IMG/VR virus record: IMGVR_UViG_3300036760_000285 | Span: 1 to 29,440 of that record | Direction: 5' to 3' (one strand) | DNA from: a virus | DNA length: 29,440 nt | Shown: piece by piece, positions 1 to 6,613 of the stretch | How positions within the stretch are numbered: the first letter of the stretch is position 1 | Layout of the letters: the number at the start of each line of letters is the position of its first letter | Notes under the pieces: generated by a model | The model's input: the letters and a program-made list of their open reading frames with translations, nothing else | Database searches by the model: none | What the model was told of the DNA's origin: nothing | Position numbers and translations under genes: made by a program

Positions 1-237
1 CGACGCCACGATCTCGCCGGCCTGGTCCGTCAGGGCATCGAAGCCGGCCCCGCCCTCGGCGAACTTCTCCTCGACCTGGACGCGGACGTCAGCCTCGGCG
101 CCGTTGCTGGTGATCAGCGAGGCCAGTTTGGCGAGGCGCTTCTTGGCGCCCCAGGGCATCAGCTCGGGCGCGAGCAGCTCCACGAAGGCGCCCTCGTAGA
201 GCTCCGGGAACTCGACGCGCGTGGACTTGTACGGCAC
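1..237 (-). CDS. Tail assembly chaperone-like protein (partial, runs off left edge)
   Basis: This is the first 79 codons of a gene that continues beyond the window's left edge. It starts at a GTG (237) with a clear ribosome site (GGAGAGGAG) about six bases upstream; no ATG serves better. The visible protein begins MPYKSTRVEFPELYEGAFV and is soluble, mixed charge, with no signal peptide. It lies directly after the major tail gene, where long-tailed phages usually carry the tail assembly chaperone that helps load the tape measure protein. That role rests on position only; the sequence itself gives no diagnostic motif. A programmed frameshift, common in such genes, would fall outside the window. 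Confidence 0.55.
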   Translation of the reverse strand, partial: MPYKSTRVEFPELYEGAFVELLAPELMPWGAKKRLAKLASLITSNGAEADVRVQVEEKFAEGGAGFDALTDQAGEIVAS

Positions 238-266
238 GTTTCTCCTCTCCCCCTTCGGGCTCCGAC

Positions 267-1445
267 CTAGTAGGCCGTGGACCGGCTGTTCTTCGCGAGC
301 ACCTGGATCGGCGACATGACCGTGAGCGATCCGTCTCCCGCGTTGGCGATCGCCTCGAAGTTGATGTCCGTCTCGACGTACTCCTTGCCCCGATTCACGG
401 CGCCCTTCTCGAAGGCCGCCAGCGACATCGTCAGCACCAGCTGCCGCGCCGGCGTGACCCCGCGGTCGAAGGTGAACGCGAGCGCCCCCTGGGTGTTGTT
501 GAGGTAGCGCAGGAGCTCGGTGTCGTCGTCGTAGTAGAGGCTCGCCGATCCGGCGACGGCGAGCGGGCCGAGGAAGATCGCTGCCGGCGACTGGGTGTTG
601 TTGGCCCCGAAGATCGGCGTCGCCGAGCGGGAGAGCTTCAGGTCCATCCCGGTCACCTTGGCGTTCGCCACGCCGCCGATCGCCACGGCGCACTGCCAGC
701 CGAGGAAGTACGGCTGTGTGTCGAAGGCCGTGCGGGTCGCCGTGCCCTGGCCCGTCCCGTTGCCGGGGTTGCCCGTCTGGTTGATCGTGAAGATCGTGGC
801 CGACGTCACCGTGGCCACCTGCCAGGTCCCGTTGTAGGCGGTCGGCGTGATCCCGGCGAGTGTGACGAAGTCCCCGACCGACAACCCGTGCGCTGCCGAG
901 GTCGTGATCGTCCAGACGGAGGTGGTCGAGCTCTCAGCGCTGGTCGCGACCTGGACGGTCTCGGTCGGCGCCGAGGTCGTCGCGGACTTGAGGCCCATCG
1001 CTTTCGCCGCGTAGGTGAGGCCCGTCAACGGCGTGAACTTCAGCGCGAGGTCGTACACCATCGAGCCGGGGTACTGGCGGAACACGGTGTCGGCGACCTC
1101 GTCCGTGATGGTGTAGGACGGGGGTTGGGCGGCCGCGAGCTTCAGCGTGTGGCTGAACGGATCCGCTGCGCCGACCAGCGTGTCGGCACCGAGCAGGCCC
1201 ATGAACAGGTGCGCCGGATCGGTCGGGTAGAAGTCGCCCTCGAACTCGACGTGGCTGGTCGCGACGCCCTGGTAGGCCCCGAGTGGGCCCGCGGGCATGC
1301 CGCGGAAGCCCTCGTCCTTCAGGATCGTGAAGTCATCGCCGATGTTCGGGTTCTTGAACGGCAGGAACGAGGTCGCGGCGACGGGTGTGCCGTAGGTGCT
1401 TTCCTTGGCGAGGCCAAGGCTCGATAACGCTGTCAGCTTGGGCAT
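267..1445 (-). CDS. Major tail tube protein with inserted beta domain
   Basis: The 392-aa protein is the likely tail tube subunit, polymerising into the tail shaft. Its N-terminus (LGLAKESTYGTPVAATSFLP) has the E-x-x-Y-G-T pattern seen at the start of many actinophage and Gram-positive phage tail tube proteins. Around residues 167-240 there is a Ser/Thr/Gly-rich insertion with an AHGLSVGDFVTLAG motif, a small beta-rich module found in many phage virion proteins, probably displayed on the tail surface. The start is ATG at 1445; its ribosome site GGAGGAG overlaps the last codons of the upstream gene. It sits between head-tail joining genes and the tail assembly gene, which supports the call. 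Confidence 0.85.
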   Translation of the reverse strand: MPKLTALSSLGLAKESTYGTPVAATSFLPFKNPNIGDDFTILKDEGFRGMPAGPLGAYQGVATSHVEFEGDFYPTDPAHLFMGLLGADTLVGAADPFSHTLKLAAAQPPSYTITDEVADTVFRQYPGSMVYDLALKFTPLTGLTYAAKAMGLKSATTSAPTETVQVATSAESSTTSVWTITTSAAHGLSVGDFVTLAGITPTAYNGTWQVATVTSATIFTINQTGNPGNGTGQGTATRTAFDTQPYFLGWQCAVAIGGVANAKVTGMDLKLSRSATPIFGANNTQSPAAIFLGPLAVAGSASLYYDDDTELLRYLNNTQGALAFTFDRGVTPARQLVLTMSLAAFEKGAVNRGKEYVETDINFEAIANAGDGSLTVMSPIQVLAKNSRSTAY

Positions 1446-1449
1446 CTAC

Positions 1450-1812
1450 CTACTCCTCCCCGCCGGCCACGTCCTCTGCCGGGGTCTCCACGTCCTCTGC
1501 CGTGACCTCCGGCTCGGGCTGGTCCTCGACGGGTGTCTCCGGCGTCTCAGGGGCGACCGTGGTGACCTCTGGCGAGGATGCCGGGTCGACGATGAAGCCT
1601 CCGCCCGTGGCACAACTGACCTCCTCCGCCGAGCTCACCGGATGACCGATGAGCTTGCCGCCGGCCACCTTGAAGCTGCCGTGCGCGCAGCCGTAGCCGC
1701 CGGCGCCCTCGGGCGCGAGCAGCACGATCCCGCCCTTGCGAGACGCCTTCTGGGCCTGGGCCGGCTCGGTCGTCTTCGCCGCGGCGGTGCTCTTCCTCCT
1801 GGTGCTGGCCAT
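1450..1812 (-). CDS. Small acidic virion-region protein, unknown function
   Basis: This 120-aa protein is not recognised. It has three parts: a basic Ala/Lys-rich start (MASTRRKSTAAAKTTEPAQ), a Gly-rich centre with two cysteines around residues 43-68, and a long acidic Pro/Glu/Thr-rich tail (about 79-120) likely to be disordered. The stop lies four bases before the major tail gene's start, and its terminal GGG-GAG-GAG codons supply that gene's ribosome site, so the two are translationally linked. Short low-complexity proteins at this place are common in actinophages, but I cannot name a role. It could be a minor head-tail or decoration component. Confidence 0.65.
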   Translation of the reverse strand: MASTRRKSTAAAKTTEPAQAQKASRKGGIVLLAPEGAGGYGCAHGSFKVAGGKLIGHPVSSAEEVSCATGGGFIVDPASSPEVTTVAPETPETPVEDQPEPEVTAEDVETPAEDVAGGEE

Positions 1813-1831
1813 CTGGTCCTCCTTCCGGGCG

Positions 1832-2269
1832 CTAGACGCCCTGGATGAACTCGTCGACGTCGAACTTCAGAGCGGCAGCGAAGTAGGAGCTCCCGCTGTC
1901 CTGGGTGGTCGGCATGGTCATGTCGGACTCGAAGGTCGGCTCACCGGCGGCGGAGAGTGATCCGGCCGTGCCGAGCGTCTTGTTCGCTCGGAGCCTCGTC
2001 TCGAGCGCCTCGAGGAGCGCATCGAAGTCGTCCTGGCCGTCCTCGGACTTGAGCTTCTTCGAGACGAAGTCCAGGAGCAGATAGATCGTGTAGGTCCGGA
2101 TCTTGGTCTGGTTCGCGCTCCGCCGCTCCCTCATCTTGGCGATGTGACACACGACCGCGGGTTGCTGGCGTCCGTCGATGAGCTTGGGCGGACGACCGTA
2201 GACGCTCGCGATGCCGGGTGTCCCCGTGAAGGTCGCCTGGACGGCGTCGCGGACGCTCGCGCGGCTCAC
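1832..2269 (-). CDS. Tail terminator / tail completion-like protein
   Basis: A 145-aa protein starting at GTG 2269 within a GTGA overlap with the connector gene; a much longer reading of this frame exists but only overlaps the connector gene in another frame. The sequence contains an alternation of beta and helix typical of tail terminators: TYTIYLLLDFVSKKL as a central strand, then an acidic helix DDFDALLEALETRL, then a C-terminal strand near FAAALKFDVDEF. Family members cap the finished tail and join it to the head. The assignment comes from size, fold pattern and order (connector, terminator, tail tube), not from a catalytic motif. Confidence 0.6.
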   Translation of the reverse strand: MSRASVRDAVQATFTGTPGIASVYGRPPKLIDGRQQPAVVCHIAKMRERRSANQTKIRTYTIYLLLDFVSKKLKSEDGQDDFDALLEALETRLRANKTLGTAGSLSAAGEPTFESDMTMPTTQDSGSSYFAAALKFDVDEFIQGV

Positions 2270-3123
2270 GGAGCCAGGACCCGGACTTTGAAGTCCTCGA
2301 GCATCCCGACGAGCTGCGTGTAGTCGCCGCGCCGGGAGAGCTCGGGCCCGGGCCCGCTGATCCGTGTTCCGGCCGCATCGTCCAGCACTATCGCCTCGGC
2401 GCCGCGGTCCTTGATCAGGAGCCCCGTCGCCAGGATCGCGGCCTCTTTCACCCTCGGCGGCAGAGCCGAGACCGCCACCCCCACGGTCGAGTGCGCGTTC
2501 GCCAGGGTGCCCGCGATCGCGACCGTCGTGCCGCCGGCCACGTAGCTCGTGGCCACGACGATCGTCTCCGTGTTCGCGCCGTCGTAGATCGTGAGCTCCT
2601 GGCCGGCGTAGATGCCTACCGCCGAGCCCACCAGGATCGAGGCCGCCCCCGCACTCGCGGTCGCGGCGAGCGTGGTGTTCGCCATGCCGTTCTCGTAGGT
2701 GACCTCGACCCAGCAGTCGTCGGTGCGGCTGAGGTTGAGGAAGGCCTCGAAGGATCGGTCGCCGGCAAGCACGACCGCGCTCGACAGATCGACGCTGGTC
2801 CAGCCGGAGGACGGGTCGGTCGTGTACTTCAGGGCCGTGATGCGGATGATCGGGAAGCTGTCGGTCTTGACGAAGAGCTGACCGCGTCGGCCGGGCCGGA
2901 CGCGATGCCGCTCCGTATTCGTGGTCGGCGCGAGGATCTGGTTGCAGATGTCGTCGATCCACGAGGACGCGCGCGCGATGACGTTCGCGAGCTCCTTGTC
3001 CTCCGCTCCAGCGATCCCTCCGGGGATGAGGTTCGCCGTATCGATGCCGGTTGGAGCGTCCTTGAATTCCTGGACCGTCAGGTAGGACCGCGCCGGCGCG
3101 AGCGTGACCGTCGGGTTCGCCAT
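2266..3123 (-). CDS. Head-tail connector protein
   Basis: The 285-aa protein probably forms the ring between portal and tail (HK97 gp6-like position). The N-terminal part, YLTVQEFKDAPTGIDTANL followed by ANVIARASSWIDDICNQ, is typical of connector proteins of actinophages. The middle (about 150-225) holds a beta-rich insertion with the pattern AGQELTIYDGANTETIVV, similar in style to modules in other virion proteins. I chose ATG 3123, just after the stop of the 41-aa gene, over an in-frame ATG at 3147 that would overlap it; ribosome sites are weak for both. The stop overlaps the next gene's GTG. Confidence 0.7.
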   Translation of the reverse strand: MANPTVTLAPARSYLTVQEFKDAPTGIDTANLIPGGIAGAEDKELANVIARASSWIDDICNQILAPTTNTERHRVRPGRRGQLFVKTDSFPIIRITALKYTTDPSSGWTSVDLSSAVVLAGDRSFEAFLNLSRTDDCWVEVTYENGMANTTLAATASAGAASILVGSAVGIYAGQELTIYDGANTETIVVATSYVAGGTTVAIAGTLANAHSTVGVAVSALPPRVKEAAILATGLLIKDRGAEAIVLDDAAGTRISGPGPELSRRGDYTQLVGMLEDFKVRVLAP

Positions 3124-3130
3124 CGCAGGC

Positions 3131-3256
3131 TCAGACCCCGGCCTCATCCAGTGAGGACTCGACCACGTACAAGCGCCGGGTGAGGGTGGCCGGCACTGTG
3201 AAGACGAACTCAGCGCCGGCGGCGGGCGCCGGTTGGACGATGGGCTTCGCCTGCAC
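3131..3256 (-). CDS. 41-aa protein after the capsid gene, unknown
   Basis: A short gene with a GTG start at 3256 and the strong ribosome site AAGGAGGA seven bases upstream, which is the main evidence that it is real. The protein begins MQAKPIVQPAPAAGAEFVF, has a beta-like centre (EFVFTVPATLTRRLYVVE) and ends SSLDEAGV. There is no membrane segment or cysteine. It lies between the capsid gene's hairpin and tRNA-like remnant on one side and the connector gene, seven bases away, on the other. It may be a small head completion or decoration protein; nothing in the sequence decides that. Confidence 0.6.
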   Translation of the reverse strand: MQAKPIVQPAPAAGAEFVFTVPATLTRRLYVVESSLDEAGV

Positions 3257-3281
3257 GGGGGTTCCTCCTTCGTTGGCAGTC

Positions 3282-3339
3282 GCTCGGGCGGGAGATCTCG
3301 GGGTTATGAGCCCCCGTGTTGGCCGCTACACCACCGAGC
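3282..3339 (-). pseudogene. tRNA-Met(CAT)-like remnant lacking the T arm
   Basis: Read on the minus strand, this 58-base segment has a 6-bp acceptor stem (GCTCGG with CCGAGC), a D arm (GTGT with ACAC around AGCGGCCA), and an anticodon arm with loop CTCATAA carrying CAT on a GGGG/CCCC stem. After the anticodon arm, AGATC runs straight into TCCCGCCCGAGC: the 5' half of the T stem and the T loop are missing, about 16 bases. Adding them back gives a normal tRNA length of 74. The outermost anticodon-stem pair is G-G. No CCA is encoded. It is best read as a decayed tRNA gene. Confidence 0.6.
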
Positions 3340-3355
3340 AGCGATCCCCTCGGAG

Positions 3356-3392
3356 CGACGGGGAGAGCTATCCCTCTCAGCTCTCCCCGTCG
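3356..3392 (-). terminator. Hairpin after the major capsid gene
   Basis: A perfect 14-bp inverted repeat (CGACGGGGAGAGCT and its complement) around a 9-base loop, 22 bases past the capsid stop codon. No T-run follows on either strand, so it may slow transcription or protect the 3' end of the abundant capsid message instead of fully ending transcription. Confidence 0.65.
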
Positions 3393-3413
3393 CCGGCGAG
3401 GGGCTTCAGGTCC

Positions 3414-5033
3414 TTACGGGACCTTCGGCTTGACCCCTTGGAGGAGGCCACAAAACATAGGTGCATAGAAAACGAGCGCCCCGTACATGTAGATCGAGGC
3501 GTCGAACGTGTTCTGGATCTGCGGCCAGGCCACCGAGAAGTAGTCCTGGACGTTGCGTATCTCGACCACGTTCGGGATCTCGCTGGAGGCGATCGGCAGC
3601 GAGTAGCTCATCGCGAGGACGTTGCCCTGCGGGAGCCACGGATGCACGCTCACCTTCACGACCTTTCCGGTCGCCGCGTTCTCGATCGCCTTCACGGCCA
3701 CGCCGATCGTGGAGTCGCCGCCCTGGTCCAGCACGATCCGGTAGGGAAGCGAACCGGCCGCCAGCACGTACTGGCTGATGTCGGCTCGGTCGGCGCCCGA
3801 GACCCAGATCTCGTCGGGGTCGCCCTTGTTGGCGTTCCACAGGCCGACGAACATGTTCTGGATCTCCGTCAGGTCGCCGGAGAGCTGGGCGTTCAGCCGG
3901 TTGTAGTAGCCGGACAAGGTCCCTGCCGAACCCCCGGTGTAGACGCCGGCCAGCTGCGGGATGATCCCGTCGTAGGCGTTCGCCGAAGCGTCCGCCGCTG
4001 CCGGGACCACGGCACCTGTCGTGACGTAGTTCTGACCTCCGAGCACGAAGCACGCCGTCCCGCCGTAGCCGACGCGGCCGATGTACTTCTCGGTGTTGGT
4101 CGTGGTCCCGGCGTACACCTTGTAGCCGAGCGCGCCGGGCGTGTCGACGGTCACTGCGATCTGGATCGCCTGCGCGGTCGTCGCGACCGAGACCTCCGTG
4201 GACGGAGCGCCATCGCCGAAGAGTCCCTCAGCGGTGACCTTGACGAAGTAGGTCGCGTTCGCGAGCGCGGTGACGACTTTGCCCTGGAACGAGCCAGCCG
4301 CGGTGAAGGCCGTGAGGGTCGCGGTCGGAGCCGCGTAGGCGCCCACCTGGCCGCTGCCGGTCCCGCGTCCCCCGAGGATCTCGTACTCCTCGGCGAGCAT
4401 CATGCCCTTGAGGAGCACGGTGTTCGAGAGCTCGCGGATATCCTCGAAGCCCTGCCCCGCCCACTGCGCGAGCCAGTTCACCGAGTCCGACAGGCCCTGC
4501 AGCCGGTAGGTGACCGAGAAGTCGTCAGCCGCGTAGTTGAGCTTCGGCGGACGCTGCAAGGCCAGGCCACCGAAGCTCGCCGTGTCCCCCTGAGCGTGGA
4601 ACGGATTGACGAGCGCCGTGCCCTGGCCGGACCCGGAGATCGACCTGATCCGCTTGGCGAGAGCCGCCGTGCCCTGGCCCTGGGTCCGCGGGATGACGTT
4701 GCGGAGTGGGGACAGGACGGGGAACAGCTTCTTCGACGGCGCCTGCAGGTCGTAGGGCACGAGGCCCGTCGACAGCGGCGCCGATAGCGTCCAATCCTTG
4801 CCGAGGTCGGCCAGGACCGCCTTCAGCCCATCGAAGGCACCGGACAGGTCCGGGCCCTGGGCGGGACCGGTGATCTGGGAGAGGATATCCGGCTGGATCG
4901 ACTTGCCCTGGTCCGCGACCGCGGTCTTTAGCAGATCGCGGAACTCGGCCTCCAGATCGGCCATCTTCCCGAAGTCGGACTCCGCCGGCGATCCGCGACC
5001 GCGGAAGACGTCGGAGTCGAGCAGGGTTGCCAT
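3414..5033 (-). CDS. Major capsid protein with Ig/Fn3-like insertion
   Basis: A 539-aa protein with a strong ribosome site (AAGGAGGA) before ATG 5033. The N-terminal ~90 residues are helical and Gln/Asp-rich (delta/scaffold-like). Then follows an HK97-type capsid core, with KLFPVLSPLRNVIPR near residue 105 and a C-terminal P-domain strand set (VVEIRNVQDYFSVAWPQIQ). About residues 228-330 form an inserted beta domain (ATYFVKVTAEGLFGDGAPST, then YKVYAGTTTNTEKYIGRVG) that looks like an Fn3/Ig-type fold and is probably exposed on the capsid surface. Position right after the protease/scaffold gene agrees. A hairpin follows the stop. Confidence 0.85.
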   Translation of the reverse strand: MATLLDSDVFRGRGSPAESDFGKMADLEAEFRDLLKTAVADQGKSIQPDILSQITGPAQGPDLSGAFDGLKAVLADLGKDWTLSAPLSTGLVPYDLQAPSKKLFPVLSPLRNVIPRTQGQGTAALAKRIRSISGSGQGTALVNPFHAQGDTASFGGLALQRPPKLNYAADDFSVTYRLQGLSDSVNWLAQWAGQGFEDIRELSNTVLLKGMMLAEEYEILGGRGTGSGQVGAYAAPTATLTAFTAAGSFQGKVVTALANATYFVKVTAEGLFGDGAPSTEVSVATTAQAIQIAVTVDTPGALGYKVYAGTTTNTEKYIGRVGYGGTACFVLGGQNYVTTGAVVPAAADASANAYDGIIPQLAGVYTGGSAGTLSGYYNRLNAQLSGDLTEIQNMFVGLWNANKGDPDEIWVSGADRADISQYVLAAGSLPYRIVLDQGGDSTIGVAVKAIENAATGKVVKVSVHPWLPQGNVLAMSYSLPIASSEIPNVVEIRNVQDYFSVAWPQIQNTFDASIYMYGALVFYAPMFCGLLQGVKPKVP

Positions 5034-5072
5034 GGTGGTTTCCTCCTTCTCGTTGGGGGTGATGCGCCCGGT

Positions 5073-6572
5073 CTAGGAACCGGGGAGCGCCCTTATGGCG
5101 CGATCGATCTCGGCGACCTTGGAGGTGTGGGCCGATTTCAGTGTCGGGTCCGCTGCGCCCTCCGCCATCTGCTGGTGCCGCTCACGCAGAGCTGAGAGTG
5201 CGGTGAGAGCGTCGGGCTGCGTGAACTGGTCGACGCTCGAGCCACGCTCGGCCGTCGACAGCACGACCTTCGGCGCGGCCGGCTGCTCCTCCAGTTTGTC
5301 GATCCGCTCCGTCAAGCCGACCACCTTCGCGAGCTCCTCCTTCACGGGCGCGAGCCCGTCTTCGAGAGCCGCCTTCATGGTGTCGGCCACGAGCGTCTTC
5401 AGCGCGTCTGCCGTGGCGACCTTGGTGATATCCGGCGCCGCGGGGTCGCCGTCCGCGTCCGGAGTCTTGTCGGCGTGGGAAGAGGCGGTCATGCCGACCA
5501 TCCCGTCCTCGGTGGGCTCGCCCTCGTCGTCCTCGCAGAGGGCCTCGAACTGCTCGGAGAACAGGAAGCGGCCGAGGATATCCACGGTCCCAGCCAGGAC
5601 GGCGGCAAGCACCCCTCCATCGGTGGCCGGAGGCTGGCCGATGGGGCCGAGCTGGTCTCGGAGCGCCTGGAGCTGCCCCCGCATCTCTGCGATGTTCATG
5701 GCTTCCCAGGCGTCCTTGCCGACATCGGGCTCCGCGAGCTTGCCCTTCGTCGAGCCCTCCCAGTCCTCGGGGAGATCGTCTGTCGCCTTGAGCGCCTTCG
5801 CACGCTTGGTGATGAAGGTCTTCGTCTCTTCCTTGTCCGAGGCTCGACCGTAGGACGACACCGCGTTCTTCAGGTCGGCCTCGTTGCCGATCGGGTACGC
5901 GCCGTTCACGATCTCGCCGTCGGCGTTCTTGACGGGGATCGCCTCGCCCTTCTTCGCCATCTCGACGCGCTGCTCGGTCGAGTAGTCGGTCTTGCCGACG
6001 TCCGGCAGGAGCATCTTCAGCTCGTCGTCCGACAGCGCGTGGGCGACGCCCGTCTCTTCGAGATCCTGGGCCGCCTGCTCGAGCGAGGCCTCCGGGTCCG
6101 GGTCGCCGGCGGTCTTCATGATGTCGATCTTGTTCAAGGGATCGGCCGGCCGGTCGCCATAGGAGATCTCGATGATCTTGCCGCCGGCGATCTTGCCCTT
6201 CGGGAACCGCCCGTCGCGGATGATCTTCGGCGCCTTGATGCCGACGGAATATCCGGTCAGCACGCCCTTCTCGAGCTTGGTGATCGTGACCGGGTCGACA
6301 GCCTCCGATAGGAGCCACCAGTCCTGGCTGTCCGTCTTGAACTCGAGTTCCTTGCCGACGCCGGCGGCGATCGGCTGATGCATCTCCCGCATGTTCGCGG
6401 CGGTCTTGAACCACGCCGGCAGCTCGCTCGCGAGCCAGTCGCGGTCGAGGCCCTGACCGTCGAGGTCGAGCGTCTCGCCGGCGGCGCGACCGTAGACGAG
6501 GAGCGTGCCCTCGGGGGTCGGGGCGGTCTTCACGATGTCGGCGAGCCCGACATAGATGACGTCGTCTGCCAC
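5073..6572 (-). CDS. Capsid maturation protease fused to scaffold region
   Basis: A 499-aa protein. Residues ~1-145 resemble HK97-type prohead proteases: His65 in NMREMHQP, Ser109 in LTGYSVGIK and a GGKIIEISYGDRPADP strand are the expected catalytic region. A middle segment, TDYSTEQRVEMAKKGEAIP to about residue 255, is a small domain often seen attached to actinophage capsid proteases (DUF6582-like). The C-terminal half is Ala/Glu-rich and helical (about 375-499), suiting an internal scaffold cleaved after assembly. It starts at GTG 6572 with AAGGAGG; that site is part of GGAGGTTCCTCC, a small palindrome that could fold over it. Confidence 0.8.
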   Translation of the reverse strand: MADDVIYVGLADIVKTAPTPEGTLLVYGRAAGETLDLDGQGLDRDWLASELPAWFKTAANMREMHQPIAAGVGKELEFKTDSQDWWLLSEAVDPVTITKLEKGVLTGYSVGIKAPKIIRDGRFPKGKIAGGKIIEISYGDRPADPLNKIDIMKTAGDPDPEASLEQAAQDLEETGVAHALSDDELKMLLPDVGKTDYSTEQRVEMAKKGEAIPVKNADGEIVNGAYPIGNEADLKNAVSSYGRASDKEETKTFITKRAKALKATDDLPEDWEGSTKGKLAEPDVGKDAWEAMNIAEMRGQLQALRDQLGPIGQPPATDGGVLAAVLAGTVDILGRFLFSEQFEALCEDDEGEPTEDGMVGMTASSHADKTPDADGDPAAPDITKVATADALKTLVADTMKAALEDGLAPVKEELAKVVGLTERIDKLEEQPAAPKVVLSTAERGSSVDQFTQPDALTALSALRERHQQMAEGAADPTLKSAHTSKVAEIDRAIRALPGS

Positions 6573-6613
6573 GGAGGAACCTCCTTATTTCGGGCGCACC
6601 GGAGGGCGCGCGA

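Noticed and set aside
888-1427. Long plus-strand frames opposite the structural genes
   Set aside because: Arg/Gly/Val-rich shadow translations of real minus-strand genes, as also at 3180-4787, 7271-8407 and 8784-10235; no ribosome sites and no protein-like pattern.
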